Shown here piece by piece: positions 1 to 9,612 of a stretch of DNA of 64,000 nucleotides (the stretch's first letter is position 1; each line of letters opens with the position of its first letter). Origin of the DNA: Syngnathus acus (Eukaryota > Chordata > Actinopteri > Syngnathiformes > Syngnathidae); contig NC_051090.1 in assembly GCF_901709675.1 (NCBI RefSeq), positions 9,934,842 through 9,998,841 of the forward strand, read 5' to 3'. The notes beneath the pieces are model-generated. The model was not told where the DNA came from, did no database searches, and saw only the letters and a list, made by a program, of their open reading frames with translations. A program made the translations under genes and the position numbers.

Positions 1-17
1 ATTTTGGTTCCACTTAC

Positions 18-368
18 CCGTCCGATGAGCACGGGTTCCGGGCCTCGGTACTCCTCAATGACGAAGAACTGGTTCCACAGCCAGCTTCTCTTCCGCCGAG
101 AACGAGGCCGCCTGGATCCTTGCGCACCTCCGCCGTCCGACTCTGCCTGCCGTGACTTCTCCTGACCCGCCTCGGAAATTAGCCTCAGCCCGGCGGAACC
201 CTCCTCATATAGCCCTTCAACTTCTTCATGAGTCCTCGGGTGGGTCACCGTTAGTCCGAGGCTAGGTTTAGCCGCTAAGTGCAAAGATGGACCGAGTCCT
301 GGCAGATGCTGCGAAGCGACACGGCTGACGCACAAGAAGAGAAGAAGAAGGACGACGGCTCCTCTCAT
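18..368 (-). CDS. cdh24: Cadherin-24-like type II cadherin, first coding exon (partial gene)
   Basis: The minus-strand frame starts at the ATG ending at 368 and runs 117 codons to a GTAAGT donor at 17-12. It begins MRGAVVLLLLFLCVSRVAS, a hydrophobic signal peptide, followed by a prodomain of about 75 residues. A basic furin-type site RRKR then directly precedes SWLWNQFFVIEEY, the conserved first strand of EC1 in type II cadherins, with the two Trp (W2/W4 type) that swap between partner cadherins during adhesion. The next residues, RGPEPVLIGR, resemble cadherin-24 (GPEPVLIGK in human, from memory) more than cadherins 6, 8, 11 or 22. Type II cadherins are single-pass calcium-dependent adhesion proteins. 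The exon ends in phase 0 where EC1 would continue with an LHSD-type stretch. All later exons lie left of the window. No in-frame stop precedes the ATG for at least seven codons, so the 5' exon border is not fixed; -3 is G, an acceptable start context. The family is near certain and the paralogue likely. Confidence 0.88.
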
Positions 369-3263
369 CGCTGAGATCTCAGTGGTTGAACGCCGGGGAG
401 ATGATTAGTGGCTCAATGTTGACGTCCATCTTCTTCAAGTTCCGCTGGATCATGTTGTGAAAATTCTGTTGAACAGAAAAATGCTTGGGATTCTCAGTAC
501 AGAGAGAAAAAAACATGAGTAGGAACGGCAGGAACATGAGTACCTCTCGACCGAAACACCAACGAGCACAAAGCATAGGAGACACTTTTTGTCTTCCCAC
601 CAAGATGGGGGGAAAGGTTACTCTCATCATTTCATTTTCCAAAGGCTTCCCATTCACGTTGGACAAAAAAGACATTACATGGTTGACTTTAGCAATTTTG
701 ACGCTACAATCACCGGAGAGAAGAAATAATGAGCTCATTAACCTTGAGGACCCGCGACTGACTCTTTTTGGCTGTGAGGAAAGTTTCAAACCTGAGTTTG
801 TCATTTCCACATTGAAGCCATTTAGCACGTTGCTCGCTAGCGTGTGATGACACGTCCAAAGGCTCTCTTGTTAACAAGTGAACACGATATTTTACACACT
901 CATCAAATTTGCTCTGCTGGCTGTAAAATCATAAACATACAGACACGAACGGACGCACAAAAGGAAAACTCAAATTCCAGACCAGGAAGTGCGTTTGGGT
1001 GATTGACTTGTGTGGTGATTTTTACAATTGCAACATGACTTTGAAGTGGAAAATATTCACATGAGTGACTTTTGATCCTGGACAGCAAGTTCACATAAAA
1101 ACAAGATGACTATATTTTTGTTTTTAGAAGATTAATCAGTCATGATATTAATAAAAATGCATTTTATTTGATCTATTTTTGATATATGAAAATGGTTTTA
1201 TTATTTCTCTTTTATCAAAGTTGCAGTCATGTTTTCTCCACCTATTTTTTCCTTCTCAGTGAAAGCACGACGCCAGTTAATGGAGAAGGCAAACCATTTT
1301 GTGCGCCGAGATGTCTTTTGCTTCTTGTGCCAAGTTATCAAAACGGGCGCTGTAAATAATTGATGGTGAAATTTCTTTTATGCTTTTCACTTTTGTAGTG
1401 AAGCACATTTCGACTGTTCTTTGATTTAGTACTTTTACTTTTTTTGACATAAGTAGGCCTATCTACAAGATAATGGGGGCAGGTAGGCGGGGGACGTGGA
1501 AAAATCTCCCCTCATGAGTTACTGTGCACCTCTGCAACTTTTTTTTTTTTTAAATCTATTCAAGTGACTAATCTTGATGTAATGTTACGATAAAACCGGA
1601 ACTCTTTCTTTTTTTTTTTTTGACAGAATGTCCGACAGTGAATTAATGAGTAAGAAAAGTGAAGTTCAATTGGATCATTTGTCACGGCGCCCTGCTTTCG
1701 GAATCATTTCATTATTATTTGCGGACAGAAATGGTCATTTTATTGAGCAGCGGAACGTGCCCTCCAGTTACAAGCGCTGTCACGCCAACATTGCCTATAG
1801 CTGAAGGGTGATGACCTCACTAAAGATGGCCGCCTCCCGCCTTTCCTTAAGACGCCCATTAGACATCAATGACACGAGCTGATCTCCTCCGCCTCAAAAA
1901 CATGACGTGACTGCTTCCTTTTTCGTGTTTGGACGCCTCACCTGAATGCGATGCACCCAAAACCAAATTTGCTGGCATCTGTTATCTCCTCTTTGCACGC
2001 ACGCCAGCCACTCAGGCATTAGACACACACACACATGGATCCGGTCAAAGTTGTGTGCGTGTGGGATTGAAATGCGCAAATTCCGCCACGTGCGTGATCA
2101 ATGCGGCGGCTAAAACGTGGCGCGAATAATGACGGCGACTAAACAAATGCGCTTTGATCCATTTACATGTAAATGAGCCCAGAGCCGCTTTTTGATGACG
2201 CCGTAAAATAGCAACGCGACATTGTCACGGTAGTTGAAGCGACGCGACGGACTAACTTGCGTTTCATCGCAATGCTCGTGAAAGGCAAGATGTTGTTCTC
2301 GGTTGTCATGGAGGTCGCAGACTTTTGGCTCACCTGGCAGAACACGATCTGCTCTAGCGCTCGCGTCACAACGGTGCCCACCTTGACGATTGCGTTGCAC
2401 CTCTGAAAAATAAAAAACAAAAAAAAACTTTTATAGAATCTCGCTGAAGTGCAACCAGAGATAGGAAAACCTCTTGCCAGGGGACAATTTTGCTCCTCAC
2501 ATGTCAGTTAGTCACAAGGTCACATTTGCATTAAAAATACATTTTTACAATTATTTGTCACAGAGAGAACGTCCTAATTTAGTTTCAAAAATCTTGTCAT
2601 GGTTTTGTGTGATCCATTCCAAGACCACCCACTTAAGTTTCCAATTTGACCACAGCAGACAATTGCCAAAGCACTTTCCTCCCTCCCGGGAGACGCTTGC
2701 CTTGTGGATTAGCACGTTTCTGACACCATTCATCATCATCCAGATGTACGCTTCACGGAAAGCGATGTCAACGCTGCTTTTTAAATCCCTCCCAAAAAGA
2801 AAAGGACAAAAAGTACATTTCCTGGAGCACTTTTGTGGTTATTGTGCTTTTTTAGCACAGCTTTGGCGGCTTTGTGTTATTCATTCTTGTTGCGAGTGTG
2901 TGTGTGTTAGGCTGAAACTGAAAGTGTGATTTGCTGGTCGAAATGATGAGTGGCGACATCACCCCAAATGGCAAATCGCTGTTCCCGTCGCACTTTGCTC
3001 TGAAACAACTTCCATTTTTATTAATAAAAATAGAAGCTGCCGGGCGATGCGTGCCGAGCCTTTTACATATCGTAGTGGATGGAGTCGCCCAGTAATAGAA
3101 AGGGATGAATGGAGCAATGGGTGGATGGATAGAGAGGGGGTTAATGGTTAAAGTACATGAGAGGCTACAAGCTTGGCGGGCAGAAATGACCAAAGCGGAA
3201 TCACGTTGTGTCCCATTTCAGCATCTCCCGTCGCCTTAGTGCTTAGAGAGCTCTCATCCATCC

Positions 3264-3265
<2 letters not shown>

Positions 3266-3348
<83 letters not shown>
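3266..3348. repeat. (CA)n microsatellite
   Basis: Uninterrupted CA dinucleotide array of 83 bp. The histidine/threonine open frame across it is an artefact of the repeat. Confidence 0.97.
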
Positions 3349-3352
<4 letters not shown>

Positions 3353-4546
3353 AATCAGGGAACTCTCACATTTGCTGATTTTGGGAACCAAGCATTGCCA
3401 CAAAGAGTGAAAATCTGCGACTAACCTCTGAAAAGTTAGAAAAAGTTAGGCCCTGACAGATGCTTTACGGATCGATGTGAAATTTGGTGGACATGTCGAA
3501 AATTCAACAGGAAGGCGGCCATCTTAGTTTGATGTGGCCATTTTGGACCATTTCAGGGCTTTGAGGTTAAGGGCAAGTCAAGGCTCATCATTATTTATAG
3601 CATAATATTAAAAATGGGAAAAATATTACAAAAGTGTGAGTGTACAAAGAAATGAAGCACTGTTAGAAATTAGACTTAAAAGAATAATTGTTTTTTTTCT
3701 CTCCTTATATTGCCTGCAGGGTTCGTAAAGGATTTGCTGAATGCTGATGCGTCTCTCTGTTGCCACTTTGCTACGTGACTTTTTGAATTTCCTGCTTGCA
3801 TGATCTAAGAACTGACAATGCACATTGTCGAAACATCAGTATCTTGCACGCGCACACACGCACGCGCACACACGCACACATCTGGCCCTGCTTGTTAGTG
3901 CTTCCCAAGTTAGCGAAGAGACGCACTAAAACAGCCTCATTATGAGGTCCGGACAGGATGATAAGAAGAAGAACAACATAATATAAAGTGACCTACTTGA
4001 TGTGCACGCCCCCCCCCCCCCAAACTACCCCCTCATGATGTGATTCACACACTCGGGCTGAGCGATGCCAACAACAATGATGATTTGTCTCCAATGGCTG
4101 TAGGTGATGACAACACAGATGAAGATGATGTTGATGAGCGTCACCTCCATGCATGTGCGAGCAAAAAAAAAGAAAGAAAAAGAAACATGGTGCAAACGAA
4201 GAAAGAAAGAAAGAAAGTCAAGCTTGGCTTGGCATACCCGGCGTGCAGCTGAAAGCGATCGTGCGCGTGGAGGAGGACGCCGAGGTTGATGTGAGCTTGA
4301 CGCGAGGTCCGTCCCCTTCACCCAGCCTCCCTCTCGCGCTCCCTTGCTATTCTCCACTCTCTCTCTCTCTCTCTCTCTTCATCGCTCTCATCCTCCCTCA
4401 CTCGTCTGTCTTTTCCCTCCATTAGTCTTCAGCGTGGAGGAGGCGGCTCTCTAAAAGGTTGCTATTTTTGAGGAGGGACACTTTGCCAAGTATTTTTTTT
4501 TGGGGGGGGTCACGCTTATATCTAAAGCACACACTCAGATATAGGT

Positions 4547-4678
4547 ACACACACACACACACATGCACACACACACGCACACACACACGCACACACACAC
4601 ACACACACACACACGCACGCACGCACGCACGCACACGCACACACACACGCACACGCACACACACACACACACACACAC
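4547..4678. repeat. (CA)n microsatellite with CG interruptions
   Basis: CA array of about 130 bp broken by GCACGC-type units. The alternating purine-pyrimidine pattern with CG steps is a sequence type able to adopt Z-DNA. The cysteine/valine and histidine/threonine frames here are artefacts. Confidence 0.96.
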
Positions 4679-5437
4679 TTTTGCCCAGTGGCGAGCTGTG
4701 CGTTTAGCCACTCGGGGACTTTAACCACCTCCTAATAGCACCACGACAAATCTATCAATTCAGTGCAATCATGCAAAATAAAAGAACATATATGTGCCAA
4801 GTACGATATCCGTAGCAGTTCACAATCATGAAAAAAATTATTGGAAAGTACAGAATAAAGATGTGACATGAGTTTTACCATTTTGGTGGACACGTCTTTG
4901 ATGGCGTCAAACTTGGATGAAAATTTTGGGGTCCATGAAAAAGATGCTGGCAGCTTTAAGGAAATGGCGCAGGCGGGTGTACCTAATATTTGGGCCCAGC
5001 AAAGTTTGCTGGCCGAGAGGGAGTCGTTAGTTAAGGCCGCGTGGAACGACGATGGAATTTCACCGCCAGCGTTTTCTACCCGCGACACGCGAGTGTAATT
5101 CCTCTGCTCGGCTTCACGCTTCTTTGATGGGATTTTTATTTCCCGGCTGGAGAAATAGTTTTAATGAAGTGAGCGTTTCACTGACAATTTATGTGCCGCT
5201 GCGCTCAGCTTGTTCACCAAGCTTATTACCTCCATCAAGGAGCTCGTGTGCTCTTGTATGCATCAGACTTCAGAGAGGGAGCCTCTCCGGAGGACCACTA
5301 GCTGCTCCCAAAGCGGAAATCCCTATGGAACAAAAAAACACTGTGGTTAATCTCACAGGAAGGAAAAAAGTCTAACATGGCGGACGGCGCACGCTGTCTT
5401 GGATGCATTTTTAATATGAGGAGTCTTGACTCGCAAC

Positions 5438-5477
5438 TAATCCGTCCGGATTACGGGACGTTAATCCCAATCAAAGG
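5438..5477. promoter_or_regulatory. Candidate enhancer core: three K50-homeodomain sites plus a TCF/LEF-like site
   Basis: Within 40 bp the sequence has TAATCC (5438-5443), its inverse GGATTA (5448-5453), TAATCC again (5462-5467) and ATCAAAGG (5470-5477). TAATCC is the known site of Otx/Pitx/Crx-type homeodomains, and ATCAAAG is the TCF/LEF core. The clustering is seen; any function is inferred. Confidence 0.3.
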
Positions 5478-6719
5478 TCTTGAGATGTCGTGGCCGTCTT
5501 GTTTATACGAGGAATTTCTTTTGATTTCTTTATGGAAACAAAAGCGTCTTACAAAGATCTTTGCATAGACACGCGGTTCTCAAGTGGGTTTAGTAGGAAA
5601 TCCTGTCATGTGACCTGACTGAAGCTTTTTGTTATTTAATCATGATTGTTATTAATGGCCCGAATAAAATCTTAGGCAAGCAAGAAAAACATTCATACAG
5701 CTTCCAAGCAGTTTTGTTTGTTTTTAATCGGCTTACGGGGCGGTTATCGTTGAGCCCTATCAATTCCGCCAAGCAACAAGTGACCATCCATGAAGATAAG
5801 GAGCCAATCTGTTGCAATGCCTGTTCGCCAGCAATAATGCGTCACTGAAGCAATCTCTGCCTCTATAGTGCATTGTCAAGACAGCGCTAACATTAGCGTC
5901 GAGTGCTAACGAATAGCATCAGTGTCATGGTGGCCCTTTAATCCGATGGATATGTCAATGCAAAAGTGGGTCAACACATGAAGGCAGATTATATTACAAT
6001 ACTTCCAGGCATATATTCTTTATCCTCTGTGAGGGACTCATATTTTTATATTAAAGTATTTTTTCCTTGTAATTGTAATGTGATCGCTGCAAAAATCTTG
6101 TCGTCAGACTAAAAATCAGCGACAAGACGCTGTTGCTAGTCCTTTTGAGATAAAGCGAAAAGGAATAATTCTCCAGCCCATTCAGTTTGTCGGGGGATCT
6201 GTTAAGAGAGCCGAGCCATCTCATTACAGTCGCTCTTCGCATGCCTCGTGGGTATGTGGTGCGGTTATCGATACTAAAACATGCGCGCAAGCACATTGCA
6301 AAGCCAAGAGGCCATCGATCCGTCGCTCCTAGGTCGTGAGCAAAGCTGGGGCAAACAGGTTCTTGACCTGCACGCTGAAAGAAATGTTGGAATTTGTTGT
6401 TAAGATAAACACTAAAAGAGTAAAATCAATGAAAAATCACATTGACCTGCTTAGGGATTATTAGCACTGATGTTCCTTCAAACAACAAATATTCACACAC
6501 ACACGCTGTCGAGATGTATTACTCAAGATCAAGTACTGCTTTCTTCTTCTACTCTTATCTGATTGTGTGTTCTTGCATACACGGCACAATACGGCCATCT
6601 GCTGTAATCACACCTTATTTCTTTCAAGTGTTATATCTCATTGTAGCGCTACAGTTTGGAAGCTAGGTTTGCTAACATGGCCGACTTCCTATTAATGAAT
6701 ACAAACAAGTGACCTGAGT

Positions 6720-6722
<3 letters not shown>

Positions 6723-6805
<83 letters not shown>

Positions 6806-6812
6806 TGTGTGT
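6723..6812. repeat. (GT)n microsatellite
   Basis: GT array of about 75 bp followed by a short GCGCGCAT interruption and more GT. Confidence 0.96.
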
Positions 6813-8301
6813 CCAATTGTGTATGACAGCAATACTGCAGAATATTGGCAAGGCAAATGTGTTTTTGTTCATCACCCAGTCGTAGATTGTGTTATTAATG
6901 AACTTTCCAAGTCAGTTTTATTATGGATGAGCCTCGCTCTATTCAATCATACTTGTCTCGTTAAGAGGAGGCTTAGGATGCACCGAGCGTGGTCTTTCAC
7001 CTCCGCCTGGGATTTATTTGTAACCACGCACGCGTTAGCTACCGGCAGGAGATGAAGAAAAAAAAAAGCATACTTAATTATGGCGTCAAGGTTTGGATGT
7101 CTCGGCATAATCCGGACACACAGCCTGCAGGCCGTCCACCTTTGTGCTATCTTCGCCTTCAAATAGACACCCAGGCTTCGACTCTTTTTCTTCTGCGACT
7201 CGTGTGATGACTTAATTTACGAGCAAACGCCAGAAACGGGCCACTTCAGCACAATCTCGCGTATTCATTAAGCGGCAGCGGGAAATTTCGAGGAATCCCC
7301 GTGGCGTAAGGCCGCAAATCCATTTTCGTCTCATTATCGTTTATAGCGGCCATATGGAAATCAATCAAGAAGGTCGCACAAGTAACGAGCGCCGCTGGAG
7401 AACGTCGCACGACACATCATTTTGTAATTTGTAAATAATGGGCAAAAGGGGGGAGGGAAATTGAACACTGCGGACTTGAATTCAAAAACCATGACACTGC
7501 CAGATACACCCAAAAAGAGAATAAAAAGCAAAACAAAGTTGGAACAAAGACGCTTAATCGAGTGGATGTCCTAAAGTCACTTGTAAACTTTCCAGCGGCA
7601 ATTTGTTTGATAGTAAGGCCATTCCGTATTCTCAAAATTTACATTCATCAATAAAAATATAAATTACTATTATTTTATGAAGAAATATATTCGAGTTAAA
7701 TGGACTAAAACGATCACGTATTGAAATGGACTAAAATATGACTAAGCATTGCTGTCCAAAAGACAGACCCAAATTAAGAATGGCTGCCAAAAACAACCCT
7801 GCATTTATTTGTTTACTGACAGCGCCATCTGGAAGTACTTGTGACGTCACGCTTAAACGCTCAAAAGTAAATGTGCCATCAGCAGTCGCTCTGCACACAA
7901 GAAAAACAACATCCACATCAAAACGCCGGGCCGCTGCGTGCCTCCCATTTAAGCACGTTGTCGTATCGGCGCAAACAAAGCCCGAGCTATTTACGAGAAT
8001 TGCGCGACACCAAATGAGAAGACAAACAAGGCTGGAGGCAACTGCCTGCGCTCTTCATTAATTTACAATTTGCTCAAAGGATGCCATAGCACGTCGCCGC
8101 CGCTTCACGTGTGCAGACAGTTTTGGTCCTCACTGGGACATGTGAGGTCCTGCTAGGAAATCATCACAAGTGGTACAACTACTCAGACTCAAAAGTCCAA
8201 GAACTGAAAATCATTTACCAAGGCAAAAAATACTTTATCAGATATGTTGCTCCTCAACTAAAAGAAGTGAGAAAGCGACAATCACAATGCACTTTGAATG
8301 C

Positions 8302-8307
8302 TTTATT
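8302..8307 (-). terminator. Polyadenylation signal AATAAA of psmb11
   Basis: TTTATT on the plus strand reads AATAAA on the minus strand, about 200 nt past the psmb11 stop codon. The position fits a short 3' UTR. Confidence 0.5.
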
Positions 8308-8505
8308 GAACAGAACAAGCAAACACAAAATAAAAGCAGTCACTAGGCGCATGGAGCAGACATTAGCATGTGAAAAATACCCTGTCAGAAGTCAGAGTTG
8401 CATAAGTCACTGGTGAGTTTAGTTCATCTAAAACGATAAAGGTTCTCCAGGACCGGACTTGGGACTACTCGTCTAGCATGCCTCTTTGCCAATTTGGTCT
8501 TACTT

Positions 8506-9294
8506 TCAGAATTGATCATGTCCCACCTGAGCGCTCTTGTTCTCTCTGTAATATTCGTCTTTCAAGTCCTCCCGCTCCCTGCGAGTCCACCCCGTGGATG
8601 TGACGCGATAGATGTCCACGCAATTGCCCGAGTAGGCGTCCCTGTGGGTGGCTCTGTGCACCGCCTCCCTCGCCACCCGCGTGGCCTCTTCCGCCGTCAT
8701 CCCCCACTCTACCGCTTGATCCAACACGCCGTAGGCGTAAGGTGATCCCGAGCCCACGGAGAAGAGCGTTCCCCGGAGGCGCGTGCCGTCACTGCATATG
8801 TAGAAGATGGCGGGGCCGCTGGCATCCCACCCGCACAAGATAGTGCCTACGCACAGCTCGGTGCCCTTGAACGGGAGCAGCATGTGCCACAGCAGCTTGG
8901 CGGCGCCGGCCGTGGACAGCAGCCGGCCGTGGCGCAGCCGGTAGAGGTGCAGCTCCCGAGCCAGGATCCGCTTCCAGAAGGCGCAATCGGCCGACGTGCC
9001 CGAGCTGGTTGCCACCAGGTGGCTGTGGATGGGCTTCACCTTCTCGGCGTCGGGGCTGGCCACCAGGCCGTTGCAGCTGGAGCGGGTGTCAGCCGCCGCC
9101 ACCACGCCACCCTGGAAGGTGAACGCCAGAGTTGTGGTGCCGTGAGACATGGCGAAAGGCGGACGGTGCGTCATCGTGCTGCTGCAGAACCGCAGGGGAT
9201 TTTCTCTAAGGCGCTCAGCGACCGGGACGCAAAAGTCCAAAAAGCTCGCGGACCGAGCGTCGCCCCGGGATTTCAACAGGTCCTGTAACGCCAT
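8506..9294 (-). CDS. psmb11: Thymoproteasome catalytic subunit beta-5t, intronless
   Basis: This intact 262-codon single-exon frame begins [10 protein letters not shown], matching the human beta-5t start MALQDVCKWQ (from memory), which favours this Met over internal Met41 and Met49. The propeptide ends at HG, and the mature enzyme starts at Thr53 (TTTLAF), the N-terminal nucleophile. Counting Thr53 as T1, Asp17, Lys33, the GSGS segment and RDAYSG are all present, so it should be active. The S1-pocket positions that are Ala20, Met45 and Ala49 in ordinary beta-5 are Ser, Ser and Ser here; such a polar pocket is the mark of beta-5t rather than psmb5 or psmb8. Beta-5t replaces beta-5 in the 20S core of cortical thymic epithelium and shapes peptides for CD8 T-cell positive selection. 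The C-terminal tail is shorter than in human (300 residues). The coding region is GC-rich and intronless, as in other vertebrates. The stop is TGA at 8508-8506. Confidence 0.94.
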   Translation of the reverse strand: MALQDLLKSRGDARSASFLDFCVPVAERLRENPLRFCSSTMTHRPPFAMSHGTTTLAFTFQGGVVAAADTRSSCNGLVASPDAEKVKPIHSHLVATSSGTSADCAFWKRILARELHLYRLRHGRLLSTAGAAKLLWHMLLPFKGTELCVGTILCGWDASGPAIFYICSDGTRLRGTLFSVGSGSPYAYGVLDQAVEWGMTAEEATRVAREAVHRATHRDAYSGNCVDIYRVTSTGWTRREREDLKDEYYRENKSAQVGHDQF

Positions 9295-9303
9295 CGCACA
9301 AGT

Positions 9304-9612
9304 GCGTCAAGATCACGCTAATCCGAGGCCCTTCGCTGATTCTACCAGATGGATCAGCAGGACTTCTAAACTCTTGTTCTTCATTGATCTTCCGTTACTG
9401 CAACCCTTCATTATCGGCTTTATCCGCTTCGATTCTTTGTTGATCCGCTCTTTGAGTTCTTTGGCGGTCGTCCAATGGTTTATCCTTCTTGATCCTTTGT
9501 TATCAAAGCTTTCTCACATCTTTATTCATTTTTCCTCCATTTTTGTCCATCTTTGTTGATGGCAAAAACCATTTCTTGACTTCAGTACGTCGTGCGCTGT
9601 CCGCTCTTTATA
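9304..9612 (-). promoter_or_regulatory. Candidate psmb11 promoter: TATA-like box and GACGC motif
   Basis: On the minus strand a TATAAAG box (9612-9607) lies about 315 nt before the psmb11 ATG. A GACGC motif (9308-9304) lies 10 nt before the ATG. Further GACGC matches are at 9793-9797 (minus) and 9948-9952 (plus), just upstream of this span. GACGC is the reported core site of FOXN1, the thymic epithelial factor that drives Psmb11 in mammals. Five-base matches are common, so the function is inferred. Confidence 0.3.

Larger units (their letters stand above)
369..8301. other. Intergenic/5' region between cdh24 and psmb11, no gene seen
   Basis: I find no coding exon here. Open frames such as 379-828 (minus) and 485-847 (plus) overlap on opposite strands and match no family I know. 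The stretch holds three long CA/GT microsatellites (3266, 4547 and 6723), a CT run near 4357-4378, poly-T tracts, and a possible homeodomain/TCF motif cluster near 5440. A 5' untranslated exon of cdh24 could lie here or beyond psmb11, but I cannot point to one. Confidence 0.6.

Noticed and set aside
379-828. 149-codon minus-strand frame just upstream of cdh24
   Set aside because: Overlaps a 120-codon plus-strand frame, shows no domain or codon pattern I recognise, and lies outside the cadherin coding exon.
3173-3424. Histidine/threonine-rich open frame, and similar frames over other CA/GT arrays
   Set aside because: Pure translation of a dinucleotide repeat.
8494-9559. Several plus-strand and alternate minus-strand frames over psmb11
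   Set aside because: Shadows of the GC-rich psmb11 coding sequence.
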